Translations under genes and position numbers: made by a program
Notes under the pieces: generated by a model
Told to the model about the DNA's origin: nothing
Seen by the model: the letters and a program-made list of their open reading frames with translations, nothing else
Database searches by the model: none
NCBI GenBank assembly: GCA_018873245.2
Contig: JAEMBT020000006.1
Coordinates: forward strand, 6,531,855-6,595,854
Direction of reading: 5' to 3'
Length of the DNA stretch: 64,000 bases
DNA from: Archegozetes longisetosus
Lineage: Eukaryota > Arthropoda > Arachnida > Sarcoptiformes > Trhypochthoniidae
Shown: positions 1 to 10,539 of the stretch, one piece after another
Numbering within the stretch: position 1 is the first letter of the stretch
How the letters are laid out: each line of letters begins with the position of its first letter

Positions 1-257
1 TAAAAGTTTCTAATCTAAAATTGAACAAAAATTATTTAAGAGTTAGTTAAAAGTGACCTGTTTTCACAAAATAGATCGAAAGTCAAACTTTTGATGACTC
101 TCTACTTGAAAAGTTGAACTTTTATTAGATTTTCCAATTAGGAGTTCAGAGCATTTCGACACCAATTAAATGATTGATTGATTGGTAAATATAAATATAA
201 CTTTTATTCAACAATCCTTTATAGAAAATCAAATATAAGTGAAGCGAATATTCATTA
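1..257. other. 3' flank of INTS13
   Basis: AT-rich sequence downstream of the INTS13 stop codon. On the minus strand an AATAAA polyadenylation hexamer lies at about 208-203, some 50 bases past the stop, which suits a 3' end for that gene. Nothing else is recognisable. Confidence 0.5.
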
Positions 258-2579
258 TTATTGAGCCTCATTTTTTTCATTTAAGTTTACATAAAGTTTA
301 GCAACATTTCCTTCAGCTGTTGTCCGACCGATAAACTCGAATCGTTTTTTAGAATTATCTTCATTTAGTTTATTGGTCCAAATATTAAGTAAAGATTGCG
401 GACCAGAAGTCATTTTACTAGAGACTGATTCGAGAGAATTAGGTTTGAATTTTTTAACGGCTGGCTCGGCAGTTATATTAATAGCTTTTTTGTCACTGAT
501 TTGATTGAATTCATGACGAGCCCAATCGTTCAGTTCCTTCCAGGCCCACTCAGAGTCTGTCGCTTTTGTTGTCCCATTAGTACTACTAGTCGTTTGCTTC
601 TTATTTGGTGTCTCATCGCTTGTATCGTTTGAAACACTTCGAACAGAATTAGTCGTTGAATGAGAGTCTGGTTTTGAGCGACATTCTAAAAGACAACTCA
701 AGATGGAATTGTGTTCAGGAGTTACACAATGAGCGCGAACAAAATACTCTATTTCATTCCACATCATTCGATATAACTCTTCCCTTTTCGGACCTAATAA
801 GCATAGAATCAAAGTTTCAAATTATTATCACCATTCATTCCAATTGTTCGATATAAAAGTGATGTAAAAGACATTAATTGTAAACAAAAAATTTTCAGAT
901 TCAGAGAAAATATCAATTTTTGAGAAACTGTTTGAACCTTTGCCTCTGATACCGATCGTAGGAACAGGTAAATTAGTGCCTTTGCTCTCCATTCCTACCA
1001 AATGGTAGATCGAATTTTTACATTCATTTACTTCATCTTCAGTTAAATACTCTTTTGGAACTAAGCTTAAAAATGATTGAATATGTGGTTGAATGTTGTA
1101 TAAAATAGTGTGTCCGATAACGAGAGGCCAATAAAGGGTTTGTTTTGTAAGCGATTGTTTTGCTTTTTCGATTGGAAACAAAGTGTCTTTATTAGCAGTT
1201 TGCATCAAACGACACGGAACTACACGATTCTTCTTCATCAATTCCCCAAAATCGTTAATTCTATAATCGGTCACTCGACCACCACTTCCTTCACTTATTG
1301 ACGGTGGATCTTCTAATGTAGACCTTCCAGTGCCTAAAGTGTGAATATAAAGCTCTCCGTTATGCGAAGAAAGCATATGTGACATCACTTTAGACCCCTT
1401 CAAACGAGGCATCTCTAACATGACAGTTCTCCCGCTCAACAAAAAGTTAGTCAAACAAGAAGATGGACGACTGTTCACATCGACTGATGTGATTCGGTGA
1501 GCGCTGGTGCAGTAGTGAAGTTCGACTGCGGTGGTCCGTGGAGTACACCATTTCAGTGTTATTGTGTCGTATGAAAAGCCCTCGCGATATGCTTTCACGC
1601 AAACACCTTCAGCACTGAATGACCCTGATTTGAATAGATCCGTGTGCGCTAACGATGAATGCACGATCTCCACGTCGTAGTTGGCTGAAGAACTGGCGTT
1701 TTGTTCTTCCTTCATAGGAATACCTGTGACTGTAGTCGAGGCCAAATCATAATGAGATAATACTAGATATGACAGCTTTGCTGCTAAAAAGCGAGACGAT
1801 TTCACTGAATGGACTTCACTTGCGATCAGTGGTGAGATTTCGTGCTTTGGTATCTCTATTATCTTTGAGGTCGAGCTCTGGTCATCGATTGGAAATGTGT
1901 TTATGAAAACTAGTTCACAAAAATTGATTGCCATTAAGTTGCAGTTAGTGTCAGTTTGTTTTTGCTTTGCTATCAATTTATTCTTTTCGTGTAACATCTC
2001 TTTAACTGATTCTTCAACAGACCTAATATGAGAATCGTTACGAAACGATGAAATACAAATAATTCTTCCGCGATTTAAGAGCCCATTGATTCCCTCGTTG
2101 GAGAAATTGTTTTTCTGATGAATGAGTTGCGAATGTGTTGGCTCTGAAAGAGCTTCGATTGCTTTGTTGAGTCCATTGATGATTTGCGATTTTTCATTTG
2201 GCTTAAACTGTTTACTCTTCAAGTGTGCGATTGAACTGCATCTGGCCAACGATTCCATACAGCTCTGAAGATTTTGTTGATCACTATTCCAATCGTTCAC
2301 ATAATCTGAACAATCAGTGCCACAGCAAACGAACCGAATAAGTCGCTCTCCGTTTGGAAATATGTCCCAAACTATACGACAATACTCTGCGATCGCTTCC
2401 ACAGAACATGTCCACAAAGATTTGGTGATTGGTGTCAATGGAATGATTCCGGAGGGCTGACGGCTTTTGTTGACTACATCGAACTCGAAGGTTTGATCGC
2501 AACCAGTCAACAAGAAATAATTGCTTTCGTCTAATATGACAACTGTTTTGTGATTCACCGGATATGACATCGATCTCAA
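258..2579 (-). CDS. INTS13: Integrator complex subunit 13 (asunder homologue), two exons
   Basis: Exons on the minus strand are 2579-938 and 793-258, split by a 144-bp GT-AG phase-1 intron; the predicted protein is 725 aa. The splice restores the conserved RGKGPKREELYRMMWNE stretch, so reading through the intron as one ORF would be wrong. INTS13 belongs to the INTS10-13-14 arm of the nuclear Integrator complex, which processes snRNA and enhancer RNA 3' ends. In flies (Asunder) it also affects dynein localisation in spermatogenesis. Family hallmarks visible are SLWTCSVEAIAEYCRIVWDIFP near residue 55, GRIICISSFRNDSH near 170, NIPMKEEQ in the middle, VDVNSRPSSCLTNFLLSGR and EDPPSISEGSGGRVTDYRI. 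The C-terminal tail is Ser/Thr-rich with a basic VKKFKPN patch and ends in a SLLNIWTNKL helix-like segment, where the family has its cleavage-module binding region. The length is close to the human protein (about 706 aa). Translation could start at Met1 or Met4. Confidence 0.96.
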
Positions 2580-3485
2580 CCTTATGTCTATTTTTCTTTA
2601 ATTCAACTAGTGATAATTCAATTAATTGATTAGTTTTCTGAGAATTTGATTCTTATTTTCAAATTTGTATTTATCAATAGAAGAGTTTCCACAAATGACG
2701 TCCATTTTAAGAGTTTCTGATTTGATAAGTGGTTTCCGTTGATCAACGATTATTCTACAGTAAAATCTTATTTGAATGAGAGATAATACGAAACATATAA
2801 GGATTTAATGAGGCTCTTCGAATGCATCTCTAATTACATCTAAAACATTTCTAGTACTTTCTTTGAAAATTTATACAGAAGTGAGTAAAAAGAAAGCTTC
2901 ATCAAATTTACAACTTTTTAGTCATAGCTTAAAAATCGAGCCTACTATTAGAAGTAATAATATCTAAAAACTGAAGAAAGTATTGTTTCTAAAAGTTAGT
3001 TCTGAACATACCCGCAAAGATTCATAGATCTCATAATAAAGTTTTAGCCATTCAGTTTAGAATTTGAAAAACTTTTCGCCTCATTTCTAGTTCAATTAGT
3101 CATTTCTTCCATATAACTACAGATAACAGCTCTGTCTTCAGGTTTATGTCTTTTAAGTTAAAATATTCTTCATCTAAGCTCTAAAAATTTGATTGCATTA
3201 AATCAAACGAAAGAATTAAAGTATAAAATAGAAGATGAAAGATAGTTGTCTTTAAGGAAAATAAATTTAATTGAAGGAATATAAAAATTGGTTAAGGACT
3301 GAGCAATATAGTTGCAATAGAAATGCTATTCAGATATTCTACTTAATAAAGTTTTCAAAATCCAGTATAAGAATCAGAAGTGCGTTTGTGCCTAATTTGA
3401 TTGAATGTTTTACTATAAAAATCCATAATTAAACTAAAAGCTTTTTACTTTTTGATAACAAAAAATAAGATCCAGAAATTATGGT
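2580..3485. other. Non-coding sequence between INTS13 and the palindrome
   Basis: AT-rich, no ORF of note and no recognisable exon. The first few hundred bases should contain the INTS13 promoter, but no motif stands out. Confidence 0.4.
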
Positions 3486-4020
3486 GTATAGTGAACATTT
3501 AGAACTTGTGCTCAAGTCTCGATCGACACAATTGATGAGTCGAATTATAAATTGGCTCATCTTTTAGTTGCAATGCATTTGCTAAGAGTATTGATCGAGA
3601 AATAAACATCAGGATCAATCGTTTAGTAGTAGTTTTTAACTTGAATTCTAAATGTTATATCTTTTCTGTTATAATCTGACAAAGTTTGAAAATTTCATAT
3701 TTTAAAGTTAGTCATTAATTAGTAGCGCAATAATATTCTGTTTTGTGACACAGCTCTACCAAAGGATATGATTGTATGTCTAATTAATGATCAACTTTAA
3801 AATATGAAATTTTCAAACTTTGTCAGATTATGACAATAAAATAAGGTGTAATGTTTACAATTCAAGTTAAAAACCACTATTAAATAATGATTCTAATGTT
3901 TATTTCTCGATCAATACTCTTAGCAAATGCATTGCAACTAAAAGATGAGACAATTTATAACTCGACTCATCAATTGTGTCGATCGAGGCTTGAGCGAAAG
4001 TCTTAACTGCTCACTATATA
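3486..4020. repeat. Large imperfect inverted repeat (fold-back element)
   Basis: Two arms of about 240 bp (about 3486-3725 and 3779-4020) are reverse complements of one another with scattered mismatches and small indels, around a spacer of about 50 bp. Matching landmarks are TCGATCGACACAATTGATGA near 3519 against its complement near 3970-3990, TTGCAATGCATTTGCTAAGA near 3569 against its complement near 3920-3940, and AAAATTTCATATTTTAAAGT near 3690 against its complement near 3797. The arms contain no ORF. This could be a fold-back/MITE-type transposable element or a local inverted duplication. I saw no clear target-site duplication. Confidence 0.8.
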
Positions 4021-4406
4021 TGCCATGAGTCGTGGTTTTCTGCATAAACCTCACATACAGAATAAAGAACTGAATTATTGGATCATTTTTATGCGATGTC
4101 TTATTTTGCATAACTGACTGATTGTGTTGATTGGAATCATTGAATTTGTTGACTGTCTATAGATGAAGAGGCAGGAGAGCGCCTTTAGTTACGTCTCTAT
4201 TGGGTTGGAAGGGAAATTTGAGCTGTAATTTATATGTTGCCTTCTAACTCGTGAAAGTGATATATATAAGAGCTATTTCTCTCATATATTAAGGAGAAAT
4301 TGAAACCATAAACTTAGGAATTCCTCTACTTTTGGTCATATAAACTTACTCTGGATGACAAGTGTGGCTAACTATGAGAAGAAGCAGTAAAAAATGATTT
4401 TTCTCT
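4021..4406. other. Non-coding spacer
   Basis: No gene or repeat recognised between the palindrome and the first long direct repeat. Confidence 0.35.
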
Positions 4407-6139
4407 GTTAGCGATTAGCAATTAAAATAACATAATATAACTTTAAATAATTAACAGCTTTATGGCATTTTTCAATAATAAAATTAAAGACAAGTTTGAA
4501 AAGATAATTAGGGCTCAAACTGAGCGAAACAAATTCAAATAAATTAACGAAAATGATAAAAGAGATAAGTTTTGGGTTGAGTGACTGGGTTGGATCCAAT
4601 GTGAAAACTAATTTGAACTGATTTTTGAGATGAAAAATACATCACTTTTTCGTATAAAGCTTGCAAATTAACCTATAACTTTGAAATAGGACAAAAATAA
4701 CTAATCGTTAAATTCCGCTTCTTGAAAATCAATGGTTTGAAAAGTTGCGCAGAAAAGTGATACTACTTTTGCAAAGAATTGCTGTTAATTATGGACATAA
4801 CTATGACCTGAAGTCTACATATTGTAATACATGTTATAAACGGAAGCTAACTGCGAACAAATTGAAATATTTGTCAGTAAGCAAAACTTAGGAATAAATG
4901 AAAATTGAATGCATAGGTAGTATGAATATTATAAATTTAAGAAAAGGTTTTGACCAAATATGACATTTGAAGTGAAAATCATTAACGTTATATATAGACT
5001 AATATTATTAGTAGTGTTTTAATTGTGCCCTTGAAGTAGTAAATGACACGATCGCATGACTGTCAGTGCGTTATATTAATGATTAAAAGAAACTGTTTAC
5101 TCAATGTATAATAATCTATATAAATGAAGTGCTAATCATTTAGAATAATTGGAAGTCAAACTGAAATGATATCGGAAGCACTTGAATTAGCATAAGTTGA
5201 CATATAAACATATTTAGTGCACCAGTTTCTTTAGACACTTTATTAATGGTTACTAAATGAACCCTCTGTTACAGATGCTCTAAATGTTTCCGTCGCAACA
5301 TACCATCTAATAAGATATGTTGTATGAAAGATGTCAACTGAACTGTAATGCCTGTGCAGGTACTTAAAGTATCGCTACTGTAATAAGCAATTACTTGCTC
5401 TGTTTAAAGCTTTCGAGAGGTTTTATATTTACTATAAATATAAACATGTTTTGTGGGCAAAATATGAACTTAGAAAATGGTTATTACTTTAATTTATTCT
5501 AAGCATATAATAAAACACTCGAACAATATTCTTATTATTCAAGACCAATATATAATTGAAGTTTAAGTGAAAATAGACTCACTCGCTATAATTTGAAGTG
5601 TTGAAATAAAATTTTATTTTAGAATAAGTAGTTTTTCAAATTCAAATATCGATTTAACTTTTCAAATAATAAGTTAAAGTTGAAGTCGAAATGAAAAACA
5701 TTACGCAAGTAATGGTGATTACACGCGAAATTAATGCTTCTATTTTCCATTTATCATTAGTTTGGCACGAAATTTTAAAATAAAACCGCTCAATATTTAT
5801 ATGCATTTTCACCTCATTTAATGATACTTGGCTCAACTGAGAAGACCGCGAGACACGATATTCTTTCTGCACGTCTTCAGTTTTAGTTGCTTCTTGTGAG
5901 CTCTTATTAACTCTAGAAATGCAACATCAAATCGAACAGCGCAAAGGTTTTACTCCTCAAGCTGGCAATAGAGATGTTATCTATGAAAATGGTCCTAAAG
6001 TTTCCTATGATTTCTATTTCAAGATATTTGGGTAATTTGTTCGAATCTATGTCAAACTTAAAAGAGTTGATAAAGTAGTAAACTTATAAAAGTTGAAGTA
6101 CATAAAACTGATAGTAAAAGAGTTTAATGATAGATATAT
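4407..6139 (+). repeat. Long direct repeat, copy 1 (contains duplicate gustatory receptor exon 1)
   Basis: These 1,733 bp recur at 7242-8974 with a constant offset of 2,835 bases. By eye I found only two substitutions (4652 G against 7487 A; 5538 T against 8373 C). The repeat is not an LTR: it does not begin TG or end CA, and no primer-binding site adjoins it. It holds the upstream region, exon 1 (5919-6031) and the first part of intron 1 of the gustatory receptor. Copy 1 stops exactly where the LTR of the inserted retrotransposon begins at 6140. Confidence 0.95.
5919..6031 (+). pseudogene. Duplicate of gustatory receptor exon 1
   Basis: This block encodes the same 37 residues as the functional-looking exon 1 at 8754-8866, starting MQHQIEQRKG and ending DFYFKIF before a GGGTAATT donor. 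About 110 bp downstream lies the LTR element, and the next receptor exon is more than 3 kb away behind a second exon 1. In this arrangement it is a stranded duplicate. If the structure is a haplotype mis-join, it is instead exon 1 of the allele carrying the insertion. Confidence 0.8.
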
Positions 6140-6682
6140 TGAAACGGGACTGGTGGCTAAGATGCCCCGTTGACCGGTTCTCCAGGCTGGTATGGAGATA
6201 CCGGCGTGTCGCTGCTTTATATAGTTAGAGGACAAGGGGTAAAGACTGAAGAGTACGTGCTCGATTAAGCACGGTACAACTTCAGCGGGTCAGAGGTACT
6301 GGGTTAAGAAAGGAAAAGACTACGTGTTTTGATAGAGGGATTTATTATATTGATATATTAACGGATTAACAGATTATAGGCAGAGATTGATAGATAAGCC
6401 TAACGGATTAATACTTAAGGTATTTACATATTTATATTATCACAGTTAACGATTATAATAACATTAATTTTGGATACAATGAAATCAGATATCTACATAA
6501 GTGCAAAATGGTAGTGACTATTATATTTTGGTTAATGCATTTAAATGTATAGATTTATGAAGTGTTGTTTAATTCAATTGCAATTAAGATAATTAGCAAT
6601 TTAGAAAGTTTTGAACACTTGATAATGTTATGGAACACCGGTTGCCGGAAGATGGCGGCAGGGGTTCCATTAGCTCGTTTCA
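6140..6682 (-). repeat. 3' LTR of the retrotransposon, 543 bp
   Basis: The LTR has TG...CA ends and perfect 7-bp terminal inverted repeats: TGAAACG at 6140-6146 and CGTTTCA at 6676-6682. On the minus strand it directly follows the polypurine tract. A TATATAAA box sits at 6223-6216 in the element's orientation, a plausible promoter. The pol stop codon (6672-6670) lies just inside the LTR, a common arrangement. Confidence 0.88.
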
Positions 6683-7241
6683 CTCCCCCGTGGTTGTTGA
6701 GTTTCTTGCCGTGCAATAAACCGCTTAAGTTGAGAGACATGAGCACGGGAAAATGAACCGCTTAGGCTGTTAGAGACGTCGTATGTTACAGGAGATAGCT
6801 TACGAATAATAATGAGAGGACCGTCTCTGCGCTTTGAAATTTTTGAAATTGACGGATGGTTAGATGCTATTTTTCGGGTAACTTGATCTCCTACTTCGAA
6901 TTCAAGTGCTGGGTGTTTAGAATCATGATCCTCTTTTCGTTTCTGCTGAGATGCTTCAGTCCGGTCCCTAGCGATTTGTCTCGCTGTTTCAAGTGTGAGA
7001 GATGGGGACGCGAACGATGGCGATGAATCAGTTCCGAAAAGGAGGTACTGTGGAGAAAGCCTGTAATGTCATGCGGTGTATTATTATAGTTTCTTATCAC
7101 ATCAGGGAGAAGAGTTGACCATTTTAGTCTTGGTTTATCGAAAATTGCTGCCCGGAGTCTTGTGATTATTGTGCCATTAGCTTTTTCCACGGTTCCATTA
7201 GTTTGAGGATGATATGATGAAGAGAAAGAATGTGTTACTCG
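6670..7241 (-). pseudogene. Retrotransposon pol 3' end: integrase C-terminal fragment, frameshifted
   Basis: Minus strand. The fragment begins at the end of the integrase catalytic core with HSFSSSYHPQTNGTVEKANG, the family's conserved YHPQTNG signature including the catalytic glutamate region. It continues through a NYNNTPHDITG segment. A one-base deletion near 7055-7060, in the run GCTTTCTCC, shifts the frame. Downstream, in the neighbouring frame, follow a basic helical stretch, a VGDQV segment and a GPLIIIRKLSPVTYDV stretch that resembles a GPY/F module. The stop is at 6672-6670. Because of the 5' truncation and the frameshift it cannot encode a working integrase. Confidence 0.85.
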
Positions 7242-8974
7242 GTTAGCGATTAGCAATTAAAATAACATAATATAACTTTAAATAATTAACAGCTTTATGG
7301 CATTTTTCAATAATAAAATTAAAGACAAGTTTGAAAAGATAATTAGGGCTCAAACTGAGCGAAACAAATTCAAATAAATTAACGAAAATGATAAAAGAGA
7401 TAAGTTTTGGGTTGAGTGACTGGGTTGGATCCAATGTGAAAACTAATTTGAACTGATTTTTGAGATGAAAAATACATCACTTTTTCATATAAAGCTTGCA
7501 AATTAACCTATAACTTTGAAATAGGACAAAAATAACTAATCGTTAAATTCCGCTTCTTGAAAATCAATGGTTTGAAAAGTTGCGCAGAAAAGTGATACTA
7601 CTTTTGCAAAGAATTGCTGTTAATTATGGACATAACTATGACCTGAAGTCTACATATTGTAATACATGTTATAAACGGAAGCTAACTGCGAACAAATTGA
7701 AATATTTGTCAGTAAGCAAAACTTAGGAATAAATGAAAATTGAATGCATAGGTAGTATGAATATTATAAATTTAAGAAAAGGTTTTGACCAAATATGACA
7801 TTTGAAGTGAAAATCATTAACGTTATATATAGACTAATATTATTAGTAGTGTTTTAATTGTGCCCTTGAAGTAGTAAATGACACGATCGCATGACTGTCA
7901 GTGCGTTATATTAATGATTAAAAGAAACTGTTTACTCAATGTATAATAATCTATATAAATGAAGTGCTAATCATTTAGAATAATTGGAAGTCAAACTGAA
8001 ATGATATCGGAAGCACTTGAATTAGCATAAGTTGACATATAAACATATTTAGTGCACCAGTTTCTTTAGACACTTTATTAATGGTTACTAAATGAACCCT
8101 CTGTTACAGATGCTCTAAATGTTTCCGTCGCAACATACCATCTAATAAGATATGTTGTATGAAAGATGTCAACTGAACTGTAATGCCTGTGCAGGTACTT
8201 AAAGTATCGCTACTGTAATAAGCAATTACTTGCTCTGTTTAAAGCTTTCGAGAGGTTTTATATTTACTATAAATATAAACATGTTTTGTGGGCAAAATAT
8301 GAACTTAGAAAATGGTTATTACTTTAATTTATTCTAAGCATATAATAAAACACTCGAACAATATTCTTATTACTCAAGACCAATATATAATTGAAGTTTA
8401 AGTGAAAATAGACTCACTCGCTATAATTTGAAGTGTTGAAATAAAATTTTATTTTAGAATAAGTAGTTTTTCAAATTCAAATATCGATTTAACTTTTCAA
8501 ATAATAAGTTAAAGTTGAAGTCGAAATGAAAAACATTACGCAAGTAATGGTGATTACACGCGAAATTAATGCTTCTATTTTCCATTTATCATTAGTTTGG
8601 CACGAAATTTTAAAATAAAACCGCTCAATATTTATATGCATTTTCACCTCATTTAATGATACTTGGCTCAACTGAGAAGACCGCGAGACACGATATTCTT
8701 TCTGCACGTCTTCAGTTTTAGTTGCTTCTTGTGAGCTCTTATTAACTCTAGAAATGCAACATCAAATCGAACAGCGCAAAGGTTTTACTCCTCAAGCTGG
8801 CAATAGAGATGTTATCTATGAAAATGGTCCTAAAGTTTCCTATGATTTCTATTTCAAGATATTTGGGTAATTTGTTCGAATCTATGTCAAACTTAAAAGA
8901 GTTGATAAAGTAGTAAACTTATAAAAGTTGAAGTACATAAAACTGATAGTAAAAGAGTTTAATGATAGATATAT
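7242..8974 (+). repeat. Long direct repeat, copy 2 (native context)
   Basis: Near-identical partner of 4407-6139. It runs without interruption into gustatory receptor intron 1 (8974 onward), so it looks like the native, insertion-free version. Its left edge joins the retrotransposon integrase fragment at 7241/7242 with almost no microhomology (a few matching bases, CTC). Confidence 0.95.
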
Positions 8975-10539
8975 AAAATATAGTATATAAGAAAAATTTG
9001 TATGACTTAATACTTTGATGAGTCAAACGGATTTTCTAGACTTATCTCTACTGGACTGGATTTTGGTCAAAGGTATGGTCCCATAAAGCAAGATCGAACG
9101 ACTGCTAACTTGAAAAGACTTTACTGTCAATTCGTTTGTGCGTTTTTATGGTTCTTCGCTATTCGATCATTTGTCCTGATGTTTATCGGCGATCGTGAGG
9201 TTCAGCTAATGATGGGCGACCTGACAGGGTTTTGGAATGATTATCGGATGTATTATTTGATGCCTACGTTTTATTATGCACTTCAAAGTGCAATAACGGC
9301 GACAATCTTTCTTAGGAACGAACAAGAGGTAATGTGAATGTAAATAATGTTAATTTAGGATTAAGTTTACTTAAGAAAATCAAACTGTTTAGTTGGCGTG
9401 GTTGGTCCCATTCGTGTCTGTTAAACAATTGCAGTCGAATGCTGCCAGAACTGCAAAGTATGACACTAATAACCATGAAAAACGTACGAGAATAACAATA
9501 TTTCTCAATAATGTCATTGTCTTGGTCTCGACTTGTATGGTTGGAGCGCTCTATTTAATGACTGCTTACGAGAACATGGATTTCAGCACATTTCGACTGT
9601 TCCTTCCATGGATTGTAGTCCAAATGATTTGGGTCTTCTACATGTCGGGCATCAATATGTTCACAATGACTTATTTTAACCTGATTTGCCTGATTCTGAG
9701 CAATAGATTTAAACAAGTTTGTAAAGATATAGAGGCTCTGGCCGAATCAGACCCCGGACCGTTAGGCTCTAAAAACAATGCTCTCTCTACATTATACTAC
9801 GAACACAATGAGATCTGTGAGTTAGTCGACGAATCGAACAGCTTTTGGCAGTCATTTATATTCTTCAACTATATGTGTCTCATCCCTTGCAATTGTTACG
9901 CTCTCTATAACCTATTCTTTGCCGATTTTGACGATTTACTCGCCATCGTCACATGGACTGTATTTCTTCACACTATTCTATTTCTCGCTTTTATATCTCT
10001 CTCTGCTGCTGATGTTTCAGCTGAAGTAAATTTGGACTTGTTCTACTATTTTCAACTTAAGTTTATATGTTTTTAATGATTTTTTAATAACTGTGTTTAG
10101 GCCCACAGCCCGTACACTGCTTTACACACTCTATCTTTGCTCCAATTGCCGATTGATTTAGAAGTCAATGTAAGATGAAAATCGTGTATTTTTCTTACAA
10201 TCACTCATTCATTATTGAATCACACATTGATTAGATGTCGACTTTCTTACACCGAGTGCGTGGACCAACCATTGGCTTTTCGTGTCTCGACCTCTTTGTT
10301 ATCACCAATGCCAGCATTTCGAATGTGAGTTCGACTAAATAAGAATTTCCTAAATGTTCGCTCTAATATTTAATAATCTTATTAAAAATGAAAAACAGAC
10401 GATAGCTGCAGTAGCTTCTTACTTCTTGATTGTGGCTGATTTCAGCAGATCAACAGCAGCGGCAAACGCAGCAGAGAAGAAAGCCGAGGCCGCTGAGGCC
10501 GCAAAGGCTGCCCTCAACGTATCAGCAGATGCTAATTAA
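8754..10539 (+). CDS. Gustatory receptor family seven-transmembrane protein, six exons
   Basis: Exons 8754-8866, 9073-9328, 9393-10025, 10101-10169, 10235-10324 and 10399-10539 join in frame to a predicted 433 aa, all with GT-AG introns of 65-206 bp. The exon 1 junction is phase 2 and joins KIF to GYGPIKQDR, giving the KIFGYGPI segment usual near the start of arthropod gustatory receptors. Seven hydrophobic segments can be placed, from CAFLWFFAIRSFVLMFI in exon 2 to IAAVASYFLIVADF in exon 6. The C-terminal region carries GFSCLDLFVITNASIS and SYFLIVADF, which sit where insect receptors have the TY-x5-QF motif. Members act as ligand-gated channels in the plasma membrane of chemosensory neurons; the ligand cannot be inferred. 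An unusual feature is the last 30 residues, an Ala/Glu/Lys-rich tail (about RSTAAANAAEKKAEAAEAAK onward) predicted to be helical. A retrotransposon lies upstream, antisense, next to a duplicated exon 1. Confidence 0.88.

Larger units (their letters stand above)
6140..7241 (-). mobile_element. 5'-truncated LTR retrotransposon (3' pol, polypurine tract, 3' LTR)
   Basis: Read on the minus strand, the fragment begins abruptly inside integrase coding sequence at 7241 and runs through the integrase C-terminal region, a polypurine tract (CGGGGGAG, plus-strand 6683-6690) and a complete LTR (6682 down to 6140). The gag, protease, reverse transcriptase and RNase H regions and the 5' LTR are absent. It lies antisense to the gustatory receptor and starts precisely at the end of direct repeat copy 1. 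The integrase layout with a GPY/F-like module points to the Ty3/gypsy-type group, but the clade cannot be fixed from this fragment. It is much less AT-rich than its surroundings. Confidence 0.9.

Noticed and set aside
4407..8974. The two long repeats read as the LTRs of one retrotransposon
   Set aside because: They lack TG...CA ends, contain a gustatory receptor exon, and the internal sequence begins inside integrase with no primer-binding site. A true 543-bp LTR with a polypurine tract is found within the insert.
9023..9072. Upstream acceptor at 9021-9022 for gustatory receptor exon 2
   Set aside because: It needs a phase-0 donor, but exon 1 ends in phase 2. The acceptor at 9071-9072 matches the phase and produces the family-like KIFGYGPI junction.
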